Assembly (NCBI GenBank): GCA_017411905.1
Contig: JAFQPB010000022.1
Location: forward strand, 1-27,277
Direction of reading: 5' to 3'
DNA length: 27,277 nt
Origin: Oscillospiraceae bacterium
GTDB lineage: Bacteria > Bacillota_A > Clostridia > Oscillospirales > Oscillospiraceae
A program made the translations under genes and the position numbers. The notes under the pieces are model-generated. The model had not been told where the DNA came from. It saw nothing but the letters and a program-made list of their open reading frames with translations, and searched no databases. Below, one piece after another: positions 1 through 7,017 of the stretch (position 1 is its first letter; every line of letters begins with the position of its first letter).

Positions 1-6
1 AATATT

Positions 7-1035
7 ATGGCTAAAATTATCACCTTTGGCGAGCTGATGCTTCGCCTGCAACCCTACAACTACGAGCGTTTCGTTCAGTGCGACCACGTAGAGTTCACCT
101 TCGGCGGCGGTGAAGCCAACGTTGCAGTGTCTCTTGCAAACTACGGCTTAGATGCCGCTTATGTCACCAAGCTACCCACCCACGCCATCGGTCAGGCCGC
201 TGTTAACTCCCTGCGCCGTTACGGTGTAGATACCACCAAGATCGTTCGCGGTGGTGACCGTGTCGGCATCTACTTTAACGAAAAGGGTGCCTCTCAGCGT
301 GGCTCTGTCTGCATCTACGACCGGGCAAATTCCGCCATTGCCAAGGCCTCCTGCGAGGATTTTGATTGGGATACCATTTTCGAGGGTGCCCAGTGGTTCC
401 ATTTCACCGGCATCACCCCCACGCTGGGCGGCAACCTGGTAGAAATCTGCAAACAGGCCTGCAAGGCAGCCAAGGCTCGCGGCATCAAGATCTCCTGCGA
501 CCTGAACTACCGCGGCAAGCTGTGGACCCGTGCAGAAGCCCGGGAGGCTATGACCGAGCTGTGCCAGTATGTGGATGTGTGCATCTCCAACGAGGAGGAT
601 GCCAAGGACGTGTTCGGCATCGAGGCCGAGGCTACCGATATTTACGGCGGCAGCCTTAACCACGAGGGCTACAAATCCGTTGCAAAGCAGCTTGCTGATA
701 AGTTTGGCTTCGAGATGGTGGCCATCACACTGCGCGAAAGTCACTCCGCATTTGACAACGGCTGGAGCGCAATGCTCTATAATGTAGCAAAGGACGAGTA
801 CTGCTTCTCCAAGAAGTATGACCTGCATATTATTGACCGGGTTGGCGGTGGTGACAGCTTTGGCGGCGGCCTCATCTACTCCCTGCTCACCGGCAAAGAC
901 ACCCAAGCGGCTGTTGAGTTTGCCGTAGCTGCTTCTGCGTTGAAGCACTCCATCGAGGGTGACTACAATATGGTCACCGTTGCAGAAGTAGAAAAGTTAG
1001 CCGGGGGCGACGGCTCCGGCCGTATCCAGCGGTAA
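7..1035 (+). CDS. kdgK: PfkB-family sugar kinase, probably 2-dehydro-3-deoxygluconate kinase
   Basis: Predicted cytoplasmic ATP-dependent sugar kinase of 342 residues, the usual length for the ribokinase/PfkB family. Visible motifs are the N-terminal sugar-binding glycine segment GGGEANVA at residues 33-40 and the C-terminal signature around DRVGGGDSFGGG at 278-288, where D283 is the expected catalytic base next to the anion hole. The signature has GGGD instead of the commoner GAGD. By family resemblance the best guess is KdgK, which phosphorylates 2-keto-3-deoxygluconate in hexuronate/pectin breakdown; fructokinase or another sugar kinase cannot be excluded from sequence alone. The ATG at 7 starts a canonical N-terminus (AKIITFGE), but the ribosome binding site lies outside the window. 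An upstream gene, perhaps KDPG aldolase, could share the transcript. A hairpin terminator follows directly. Confidence 0.8.
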   Translation: MAKIITFGELMLRLQPYNYERFVQCDHVEFTFGGGEANVAVSLANYGLDAAYVTKLPTHAIGQAAVNSLRRYGVDTTKIVRGGDRVGIYFNEKGASQRGSVCIYDRANSAIAKASCEDFDWDTIFEGAQWFHFTGITPTLGGNLVEICKQACKAAKARGIKISCDLNYRGKLWTRAEAREAMTELCQYVDVCISNEEDAKDVFGIEAEATDIYGGSLNHEGYKSVAKQLADKFGFEMVAITLRESHSAFDNGWSAMLYNVAKDEYCFSKKYDLHIIDRVGGGDSFGGGLIYSLLTGKDTQAAVEFAVAASALKHSIEGDYNMVTVAEVEKLAGGDGSGRIQR

Positions 1036-1040
1036 CCAAC

Positions 1041-1076
1041 AAACGGAGGATTCCTGATGGAAGCCTCCGTTTTCAT
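1041..1076. terminator. Bidirectional rho-independent terminator after the PfkB kinase
   Basis: The 9-bp arms AAACGGAGG (1041-1049) and CCTCCGTTT (1064-1072) enclose an inner TTCC/GGAA pairing and a TGAT loop, and a T-rich stretch follows on the plus strand. On the minus strand it lies just past the stop of the Cys-rich gene, so it may serve both. It shares the word ACGGAGGATTCC with the terminator at 1662-1703. Confidence 0.75.
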
Positions 1077-1083
1077 TTTGTCC

Positions 1084-1350
1084 CTATGGGATGTCCTGCT
1101 CCTGAATTTCCGGCAAATGCTCTAACTGCCGAATCCAGTCAAGGAGGAATTTGTATAAGTAATACTTGGAAACAAATTCCTTTTCTTTACTTTCTCCCTG
1201 CACAAATTCCGGGCAGGCTTTTTGAGAAGGTCTCCTGTTCCTTAAATGGGGATGGCCACAATGCCCACATTGTAAACGATAAATTTTCTTTCCGTCCAAT
1301 CCATAGTGCTGGTAAAAATATTTGCAGTTTTGACAGATTTGTTTTTCCAT
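1084..1350 (-). CDS. Small cysteine-rich (zinc-ribbon-like) protein of unknown function
   Basis: An 88-residue protein. The start at 1350 is chosen because GAGGTGAT lies just upstream; a longer frame reaching 1413 would run through the promoter. Cysteines are arranged as CQNC at residues 6-9, CGHC at 28-31 and a further Cys at 46, which suggests a small metal-binding fold; the C-terminal half is charged and likely helical. It is transcribed divergently from an XRE-type regulator with overlapping control signals, so the two probably form one regulated unit. Similar Cys-rich proteins beside small HTH genes are common in gut Clostridia, to my recollection, but I know of no defined function. Composition is more A+T-rich than the flanking metabolic genes. 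Confidence 0.65.
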   Translation of the reverse strand: MEKQICQNCKYFYQHYGLDGKKIYRLQCGHCGHPHLRNRRPSQKACPEFVQGESKEKEFVSKYYLYKFLLDWIRQLEHLPEIQEQDIP

Positions 1351-1369
1351 AGATATCACCTCGCTCCTC

Positions 1370-1398
1370 ATTATAGAGTTTATAACTCTAAAACTCAA
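1370..1398 (-). promoter_or_regulatory. SigmaA promoter of the Cys-rich gene with embedded operator
   Basis: Read on the minus strand, TTGAGT (1393-1398) and TATAAT (1370-1375) are separated by exactly 17 bases. A perfect inverted repeat, TAGAGTT (1374-1380) and AACTCTA (1384-1390) with a 3-base centre, lies in the spacer and overlaps the -10 box. This is a classical repressor site placement, probably for the adjacent XRE regulator. Confidence 0.65.
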
Positions 1399-1424
1399 TA
1401 GTGTTATTTCCACTATGCTATACT
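1398..1424 (+). promoter_or_regulatory. Promoter and candidate operator of the XRE regulator
   Basis: An extended -10 element (TG at 1416-1417, TATACT at 1419-1424) lies upstream of the regulator; the -35 region is weak. A second inverted repeat, ATAGTG (1398-1403) and CACTAT (1411-1416), resembles the half-sites of the palindrome at 1374-1390 (TAGAGTT versus TAGTGTT). This suggests that one protein controls both divergent promoters. Confidence 0.45.
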
Positions 1425-1441
1425 TTTTCTGAGGTGAGCTT

Positions 1442-1663
1442 ATGACTTATATAGAGCGAATTCGCATGTTGCGAGAGGATAATGATAAAACACAAACCCA
1501 AATTGCAGAGCTTTTGAGGGTTGGACAGAAAACATACTCCGATTACGAGTTGGGAAAAACACGTATTCCTGTGGATAGTTTAATCGTGTTAGCCAAACTA
1601 TACAATGTCAGTATGGACTACATCTGCGGCGTCAGTGATACCCGCGGAAGTTTTCCGAAATAA
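1442..1663 (+). CDS. XRE-family helix-turn-helix transcriptional regulator
   Basis: A 73-residue single-domain DNA-binding protein of the Cro/C1 type. It opens with YIERIRMLREDNDKTQTQIA, a standard helix 1-2 of the HTH_3 fold, followed by the recognition region GQKTYSDYELGKTRIPVDSL at about residues 28-47 and the closing helix LAKLYNVSMDYICG that typifies Bacillota XRE regulators. A GAGGTG ribosome binding site lies 5-10 bases before ATG 1442. It is divergent from the Cys-rich gene, and the intergenic 91 bases carry two inverted repeats that are probable operators, so autoregulation and control of its neighbour are likely (inference). There is no ligand-binding or peptidase domain. A long perfect hairpin terminator follows within two bases of the stop. 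Confidence 0.85.
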   Translation: MTYIERIRMLREDNDKTQTQIAELLRVGQKTYSDYELGKTRIPVDSLIVLAKLYNVSMDYICGVSDTRGSFPK

Positions 1664-1703
1664 GACGGAGGATTCCGAAATTGGAATCCTCCGTCTTATT
1701 CTT
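1662..1703. terminator. Strong bidirectional terminator
   Basis: A perfect 15-bp stem (1662-1676 with 1683-1697) has a 6-base loop and is followed by TATTCTTATTT. It lies between the convergent ends of the XRE gene and the ROK-like gene (stop at 1706) and can serve both. It contains ACGGAGGATTCC, also found in the terminator at 1041-1076. Confidence 0.85.
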
Positions 1704-1705
1704 AT

Positions 1706-3085
1706 TTAGATCTCGGGGAGAGAGGCGGCGGCTACGGACTGCCCCACCCGGCGGGCTTTTTCGTCCGGCAGTGCCGGCAGCAGCTTTCCGTCACATTCCG
1801 GGTATTCATCGGCAAGCACCCGCTTGGCTTCCGCAAGGATCCGGTCACCACCCTTGCCGGACATCACCCGACCCAGCAGCAGTACGTGCTTACAGCCATA
1901 GAGCGCGTAATAGTAGGCCAGCGTGTGACCCAAGTACGTACCGATAGAGCGATAGACCTTCTCTGCCTGTTCGCTGCCCGCCTCCATAAGAGACTGCACG
2001 ACCTTCAGCTTTTCCGCAGGAGAGAGGGTTTCGTCCAGTTCGATGCCTGCCCGGGGTGCCAGCTTGATGACACCGTCCTGAGAGAAATATTTTACACCGC
2101 AGCCGATGTCCCCGGACCATTCATCCTCCATTGCCCCGGGATTGGCATCCACAGGCATAAAGGCCAGCTCATTGAGCCATCCGGTGATATTGCCGTTTTC
2201 GTCCACGAAGCCAACTGCCTCGCTGGTACCCATCGCGATGCCCAAAACATTGTTTTCGCCCAAGCCCATCGCACCGGCCAGCGCAGAAACGTCACCGTCA
2301 TTGGCAACGATCACAGGCACATCTTCCCCGAAGGTATCCCGCACCGCCCGGAGATAAATATCCTTTACCTTTTTATCAAATTCTTCTTTCGGTACTTTCA
2401 GGAACAAAGACGCTACCATCGTGCGATTGTCCACAAATACACCCGCAGAGGAAACGCCCACCGCATCCACCCGGGGCATCTTCTCTGCCGCAGATTTCAG
2501 CGCATCCACAATGCCGTTATAGTGATAATCCGGGTCTGCGTTCAGCTTGGGGAACCAAACCACTTCCTCGGAAAAAACCGGTTCCCCATCGATGACCGCA
2601 GAAACCTTCCGGTCACTGCCGCCCGCATCAAAACCGATCCGGCAGCCGCCCAAGTGGCGGCCAACTGCCTGCGATGCGCCCTTTTCTTCCGGCACGTTGT
2701 CGCAAAACACGACTTCAAAGGGTCTTTCATAGACACCCGCCATAAAATCCGCATCAAAGGCCCGACTGCCGCCCGGTGCATAGGCATTCCGGAGCGCAGA
2801 AAACACACCTTCATCCCCGCTGACGTAGATCTTCCAGCCGCCCTTCATCCAAAGGATGGACTTGACGAGCCGGTCACAATAGTAAAGATTAGCATCCCGC
2901 ATTTCCGGCGTGCCGTGCATATAGGTATGGCATACCGCCACCTGCCCGTCATTGCGCTCCACACCAAAGGAAACAGGCTTTTTTGCGTTTTTCAAAAATG
3001 CACGGTTAAATAGATTGATGGGGATAAATTCCGGATCTAAAACCGGTATGTTTTTCACCGGCACTTCCACATTTAGGTATTTCAT
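1706..3085 (-). CDS. ROK-like sugar kinase/regulator family protein
   Basis: A 459-residue cytoplasmic protein of the actin/hexokinase (ASKHA) fold, probably ROK-related. A phosphate-loop segment GFDAGGSDRKVSAVIDG lies at about residues 151-167 and is preceded by an unusual N-terminal extension of about 148 residues. Further on are VANDGDVSALAGAM (about 260-273), which supplies the putative catalytic Asp, and GIAMGTSEAVGF (about 282-293). Plain ROK glucokinases are nearer 300 residues. No CxCGxxGCxE-type ROK zinc motif is evident. I chose ATG 3085 because AAAGGG lies 8 bases upstream; a GTG 9 bases earlier would abut that site. It is divergent from an AraC-type regulator that may control it. 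The substrate is unknown; an amino sugar or hexose is plausible given nagA nearby. Confidence 0.6.
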   Translation of the reverse strand: MKYLNVEVPVKNIPVLDPEFIPINLFNRAFLKNAKKPVSFGVERNDGQVAVCHTYMHGTPEMRDANLYYCDRLVKSILWMKGGWKIYVSGDEGVFSALRNAYAPGGSRAFDADFMAGVYERPFEVVFCDNVPEEKGASQAVGRHLGGCRIGFDAGGSDRKVSAVIDGEPVFSEEVVWFPKLNADPDYHYNGIVDALKSAAEKMPRVDAVGVSSAGVFVDNRTMVASLFLKVPKEEFDKKVKDIYLRAVRDTFGEDVPVIVANDGDVSALAGAMGLGENNVLGIAMGTSEAVGFVDENGNITGWLNELAFMPVDANPGAMEDEWSGDIGCGVKYFSQDGVIKLAPRAGIELDETLSPAEKLKVVQSLMEAGSEQAEKVYRSIGTYLGHTLAYYYALYGCKHVLLLGRVMSGKGGDRILAEAKRVLADEYPECDGKLLPALPDEKARRVGQSVAAASLPEI

Positions 3086-3183
3086 AGCACGCACCCTTTC
3101 TTTTGATACAAAATTGCCCTATTGCTTTTTCTATATTTTTATTTTATACTGTATTTATAGGAAAACAACAGCCAATATTGATA

Positions 3184-3189
3184 TATAAT
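3184..3189 (+). promoter_or_regulatory. Candidate -10 box for the AraC-type regulator
   Basis: TATAAT lies 28 bases before the ATG at 3218 in an A+T-rich divergent intergenic region. No convincing -35 is present at 17 bases, as expected for a promoter that needs an activator. The ROK-side promoter may be TTGTTT-16-TAAAAT on the minus strand (weak). Confidence 0.35.
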
Positions 3190-3217
3190 AACACAATCTT
3201 GCTAAAAGGGATTGCTT

Positions 3218-4042
3218 ATGGAAAATTACATTTATGAGACCCACGATATGGAAGATCCTCTCCTGCCCTTTATTTTTCACAGTGCCTTTCAGGTGGTGCA
3301 GCACCACTGCCCGCCTAACTGGCACGAAAATGTGGAACTGCTTTACTGTCTGTCCGGTGAGGGACGGATTCATTGCGGCGCAGACCATATTCCCTTTTTA
3401 CCGGGAGACCTATACATAGTTAATTGGGATCTGCCTCACTGTGTATACAGCGATACCGCCGTCACTTATTGCTGCCTGATTATAGATAACGCTTTTCTTC
3501 GGGAAAACGGTCTTATACCCGAACAGCTTCATTTTCAGCACAGCATCCGGGATGACCGCTTTGCGGGATTATTTATGCACTTAAACGACGCCTTTGCCCG
3601 GCATCATAGCGGAAACGCCTTGGCCGTACTGGACATACGCCAAGCTGTTTTATCTTTATTGCAGCTACTGTGCAGGGAGTATGTGACCGACGTGCCCCGT
3701 GATATAAACCCCAACGCCAATGCCCATATCAAAAAGGCGCTCCTATATATCCGTCAGAACATACGCAGTGCCCTCACCCTCGATGATATTGCCACAGCCG
3801 TGGGCATCAGCAAGTATCATCTATCCAGAGAGTTTAAGGCGCTCACCGGCAAGACCGTTATTGAAATGGTAAATCTGATACGCTGTACGGAAGCCAAGCA
3901 CCTGATTGAGTGCGGTGCAAAGGTCTGCACTGCCGCCACTGCCTGCGGCTATGAAAACCTCTCCTACTTCTCCCGGGTCTTTCAAAAGAATTTCCACGCC
4001 CTCCCCTCGGCATTTTCCCCCAAAAAAGGCTGTGCCAAATAG
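3218..4042 (+). CDS. AraC/XylS-family transcriptional regulator
   Basis: A 274-residue DNA-binding regulator. The N-terminal half has a cupin-like sensor region with HENVELLYCLSGEGRIHCG at about residues 36-54 and LPGDLYIVNWDLPH at 61-74, typical of AraC_binding/cupin domains. The C-terminal half (about 170-270) holds two helix-turn-helix motifs: LTLDDIATAVGISKYHLSRE at 187-206, and ACGYENLSYFSRVFQKNF around 242-259 with the signature segment GYENLSYFSRVFQK. The start is ATG 3218, 7 bases after AAAAGGG; an in-frame TTG at 3212 is too close to that site. It is divergent from the ROK-like gene and convergent with nagA, so regulation of sugar or amino-sugar use is a reasonable inference. The ligand is unknown. 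Confidence 0.88.
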   Translation: MENYIYETHDMEDPLLPFIFHSAFQVVQHHCPPNWHENVELLYCLSGEGRIHCGADHIPFLPGDLYIVNWDLPHCVYSDTAVTYCCLIIDNAFLRENGLIPEQLHFQHSIRDDRFAGLFMHLNDAFARHHSGNALAVLDIRQAVLSLLQLLCREYVTDVPRDINPNANAHIKKALLYIRQNIRSALTLDDIATAVGISKYHLSREFKALTGKTVIEMVNLIRCTEAKHLIECGAKVCTAATACGYENLSYFSRVFQKNFHALPSAFSPKKGCAK

Positions 4043-4056
4043 CACAGCCCTTTTTC
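4022..4056. terminator. Bidirectional terminator between the AraC gene and nagA
   Basis: The stem GGCTGTGC (4028-4035) and GCACAGCC (4042-4049) has a 6-base loop containing the AraC stop codon. TTTTTCTT follows on the plus strand and TTTTTTG on the minus strand, so both convergent genes can be terminated. Confidence 0.85.
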
Positions 4057-5202
4057 TTATCTTCTCTCAAATCGTACTTCTCCGGCAATGATGGTCTGCT
4101 TCACGCCGAAGGCTTCATCGGTAATGATAATATCTGCATCCTTGCCCTTTTCCAAAGAGCCCTTCACTTTTCCAAGACCAATGGCGTTTGCCGGGTTTAA
4201 AGACGCGCAGTTTACGCACTCCCACAGGGGAATATTGGAATTTTTATAGGCATTCCAAACACCCTCGTTCAGCTTCAGCACACTGCCCGCTACCGTTCCA
4301 TCCTCCAAGCGGCACACCACGTCACGGTAAATCACCTTTTTGCCGCCCAGCACATATTCTCCCATAGGCAGCCCACCGGCAGAGAGGCAGTCCGTAATAA
4401 AGCAGAGCTTTCTGCCCTTCATCCTCCAAACCATATCGTAAAGACAGGGCAGCACATGGAAAGTATCCACGATCAGTTCGCAGGTCACGTTGGTATTTAA
4501 TGCCGCACCAACCACACCGGGTGCCCGGTGAGCAAGGGGGCTCATTGCATTAAACAGATGGGTTGCGTGCCGGACACCGGCCTCTACGCCTCTGACTGCT
4601 GTGTCATAGTCCGCATTGGTATGTCCCATAGATATAACAACATCCGTCTCCCCGCAGATCTGCCGGATAGCCCCAAAGTCCTCCGAATCCGTTTCCGGAG
4701 CGAGGGTCAAAATCCTGATAATATCCCCGTATTCCCGGATAAAGTCTGCATCGGGCTTTAGAATATACTCTGCGCTCTGTGCACCCTTTTTCTTTTCGCT
4801 GATAAAGGGGCCTTCCGCGTGACAGCCCAAAATAGCCGCACCGTTCCATATCTTGCTTTCCTCTTTCAGCTCCCGACAGGTTTCCAGTGCTTTTTTGATA
4901 ACCGCCTTATCCACCGTCATCGTAGTGGGCAAAAAGCCGGTAACACCGTTGGAAATAATCCCCTTTGCAATGGTGCGGATACCCTCCGGGTCGCAGTCGC
5001 AGACATCCGCACCCAAATAGCCGTGAATATGCAGATCCATAAGACCCGGTGCCACATAGCCGCCCTTTGCATCCACAAGCGTAACATTCTGCGGCACCTC
5101 TTCATCGGGAACAATGTCCACGATCACATCGGTATAAAGAAGTGTATAGCCCGTAAGTATCTGATCCGGTATGATAATTTTTCCGTTTTGAATACCTTTC
5201 AT
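4057..5202 (-). CDS. nagA: N-acetylglucosamine-6-phosphate deacetylase
   Basis: A cytosolic amidohydrolase of 381 residues, the normal family length, that converts GlcNAc-6-phosphate to GlcN-6-phosphate and acetate in amino-sugar and peptidoglycan recycling. Metal and substrate motifs are in order: GLMDLHIHG at 53-61 (HxH at 58/60), HAEGPF at 128-133 with the metal-binding Glu, GHT at 193-195, HATHLFNAM at 212-220, and the catalytic Asp in ITDCLSAGG at 269-277. ATG 5202 is preceded by GGAGG at good spacing. It is the last gene of a minus-strand run; the D,D-carboxypeptidase stop lies 33 bases upstream without a visible terminator between them. No nagB is in the window. Confidence 0.95.
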   Translation of the reverse strand: MKGIQNGKIIIPDQILTGYTLLYTDVIVDIVPDEEVPQNVTLVDAKGGYVAPGLMDLHIHGYLGADVCDCDPEGIRTIAKGIISNGVTGFLPTTMTVDKAVIKKALETCRELKEESKIWNGAAILGCHAEGPFISEKKKGAQSAEYILKPDADFIREYGDIIRILTLAPETDSEDFGAIRQICGETDVVISMGHTNADYDTAVRGVEAGVRHATHLFNAMSPLAHRAPGVVGAALNTNVTCELIVDTFHVLPCLYDMVWRMKGRKLCFITDCLSAGGLPMGEYVLGGKKVIYRDVVCRLEDGTVAGSVLKLNEGVWNAYKNSNIPLWECVNCASLNPANAIGLGKVKGSLEKGKDADIIITDEAFGVKQTIIAGEVRFERR

Positions 5203-5235
5203 AAAATTGCCTCCTGCTAAAATCGCTCATTTTTC

Positions 5236-6243
5236 TTAATTTGTATATACATTGTATATTTTGCAGACATCCTCGAAGCGGTTTTCTTTGGTCGGACACC
5301 CAAACACACCTACGAGCACCTGCTCTCCCTCTACGGCAAAACTGGCAAGCAAACAGCCACCTGCCGCACCCGTATAGCCGGTCTTCATCCCCGTGGCTGT
5401 AGGAACATAATGCGGGGACGTAGGCTGGAGCAGGAAATTAGTATTTTTCCATACATTGCCGGGGTACGGGCGCTGCAACTGTGGTGTTTCCACCTGCGTC
5501 AGCCCTATTGTACTCTTAATCTCCGGATGGGACAGGGCAAGCGTGCCGATTTTTTGCATATCAGCACAGGTGGTATAGTGATTTTCGTGATGATACCCAT
5601 CGGGGTTTTCAAAATGGGAACCGGACATACCCAACTCTGCCGCGACGGCATTCATCTCCTCCACAAAGCGGGCAACCGCTTTGGAATAGGACAGTTTCGG
5701 ATTGTCCTCCAATTTTCTGCCTGTAGCTGCTGCAAGGGTCATTGCCGCATCGCCGCCGCTGGCAAGGAGCATTGCCTGCACAAGCTGGCGCACTGTCAGC
5801 ACATCCCCGGGGCTAAGGCTGGCAATAGAGGAATCTGCCGGGACAGCATAGACCTCACTTCCCGCTGTCACCTTTGTCTCCGGGTCTAAATACATAAGTG
5901 CTACATAAGCCGAAAAGAGCTTCGTAAGACTGGCCGGATAAATACGGTCATCCTCATTTCCCTTGAGCATCAGAAACTGCTGGGCGTGTGCTAAGTAAAT
6001 AAAGCTGTGCTTCGCCGTTAAGGAAAGCTCCGGCATTGTAAGGGGCGGCTCGGTTGGTGCTTCCGTAGGCGGCTGAGTGGGCGGCTCCGTAGGCGGGTCA
6101 GTAGGTGCTTCTGTGGCCGACGGCTCCGTTTCTCCCGGAAGCAGCAGCGCATTCATCCCCAAGCCCCCGGCCAGCAGCAACCCTGAAAAAGCCAGCGCAC
6201 ACAGCACGCCTAAAAATATACGCAGAAAATTCTTGTTTTCCAA
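5236..6243 (-). CDS. D-alanyl-D-alanine carboxypeptidase (penicillin-binding protein, peptidase S11)
   Basis: A 335-residue membrane-anchored extracytoplasmic enzyme expected to trim the terminal D-Ala of peptidoglycan stem peptides. A hydrophobic segment at about residues 8-34 serves as signal anchor. A Pro/Thr/Glu-rich linker at about 40-69, built of repeated PTEPP-like units, spans toward the wall. The catalytic domain has SLTK at 105-108 (nucleophile Ser105, Lys108), a second motif written SGG at 162-164 where the family usually has SxN, and KTG at 287-289. The start is TTG 6243, supported by AGGAG 8 bases upstream; the ATG at residue 30 lies inside the membrane segment. It is in the minus-strand run with murI and nagA. 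A C-terminal amphipathic anchor as in PBP5 is not evident. Confidence 0.88.
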   Translation of the reverse strand: MENKNFLRIFLGVLCALAFSGLLLAGGLGMNALLLPGETEPSATEAPTDPPTEPPTQPPTEAPTEPPLTMPELSLTAKHSFIYLAHAQQFLMLKGNEDDRIYPASLTKLFSAYVALMYLDPETKVTAGSEVYAVPADSSIASLSPGDVLTVRQLVQAMLLASGGDAAMTLAAATGRKLEDNPKLSYSKAVARFVEEMNAVAAELGMSGSHFENPDGYHHENHYTTCADMQKIGTLALSHPEIKSTIGLTQVETPQLQRPYPGNVWKNTNFLLQPTSPHYVPTATGMKTGYTGAAGGCLLASFAVEGEQVLVGVFGCPTKENRFEDVCKIYNVYTN

Positions 6244-6264
6244 AGTAATTTCTCCTGTTTTGGT

Positions 6265-7017
6265 CTAATCCAGCGCAAAGGCAAAATAAGCAGGCCCCTT
6301 TTCTTCCTTATGCATCGGGCGGTACATCGCAAAAGGCCTTTCTCCTGCAATGCGCACCATAGCGGAGGGGATGTCTAAGGCTTTTAGGATACCGGAAAGC
6401 AAAGCCTTATCCCCCAAAAACTCCGGGCATATCCACTTTCCTTCCTCCTGATAGGCGGCTAAGAGCCAGCCTTCGCCCCCATAAAAGGTAAGCATACCTT
6501 CCAAAAAAGGAAGCGTCTCTCCCTCCTGCGCGATACCGCCGGCGGGCAAAAGTCCTTTTCTTTTTTGCATATAATCGGTAGCCGACAGTCTTTCCACCGC
6601 CACCGGTGCTCCCGCCGGGCAATAAAGAGCTTCCTCCATACCGCCAAAATCCCGGTAGCCCATTTGGGCATAAAAGGCACGCAGGCTTTCATTTACCGGG
6701 ACAAGAACCGTACTTTTACCCATTTTCTCCATATCCCTATGAAGCCTGTCCATTAGTCTATTACAAAGTCCCTTACCCCGGTGTTCCATTTTTGTGGCAA
6801 CGCCATAGATATAGGCACTTTCATTTTCTTCCCACGCACAATCAAACCAATAAAGGGCGGCAAGCACCTTTTCTCCCTCTTTAACAGTCAGCGACCTTTC
6901 CGGTGCAAAGCCCCGGGTAAAAAACAGCTCTATAAAAGTATCCGGGTCGGAAAACGCCTCCCGCCAAAGTGCCCGCAGGGCAGGAATGTCTTTCTCGGTG
7001 GGATGGTCAATAATCAT
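6265..7017 (-). CDS. GNAT-family N-acetyltransferase (Eis-like layout)
   Basis: A 250-residue predicted acetyl-CoA-dependent acyltransferase. The N-terminal GNAT domain shows motif A as GVATKMEHRGKGLCNRL at about residues 72-88, with the acetyl-CoA pyrophosphate loop HRGKG, followed by FYAQMGYRDFG, a typical GNAT end. The remaining 120 or so residues form a second region ending in MYRPM, reminiscent of Eis-type proteins, which carry extra domains after the GNAT core. ATG 7017 follows GGAGG by 7 bases. The first 11 bases overlap the upstream DUF2156 gene, which indicates translational coupling. The substrate is unknown; operon membership with wall genes suggests an envelope or amino-group target, but that is inference only. 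Confidence 0.8.
   Translation of the reverse strand: MIIDHPTEKDIPALRALWREAFSDPDTFIELFFTRGFAPERSLTVKEGEKVLAALYWFDCAWEENESAYIYGVATKMEHRGKGLCNRLMDRLHRDMEKMGKSTVLVPVNESLRAFYAQMGYRDFGGMEEALYCPAGAPVAVERLSATDYMQKRKGLLPAGGIAQEGETLPFLEGMLTFYGGEGWLLAAYQEEGKWICPEFLGDKALLSGILKALDIPSAMVRIAGERPFAMYRPMHKEEKGPAYFAFALD

Noticed and set aside
172..948. Long minus-strand open frame opposite the PfkB kinase
   Set aside because: The plus-strand frame has complete kinase motifs; the antisense product shows no recognisable domain and no ribosome site.
1886..3013. 375-codon plus-strand frame inside the ROK-like gene
   Set aside because: It is a shadow of the minus-strand gene: low-complexity His/Arg-rich product, no start context, and the sense frame has kinase motifs and a good ribosome site.
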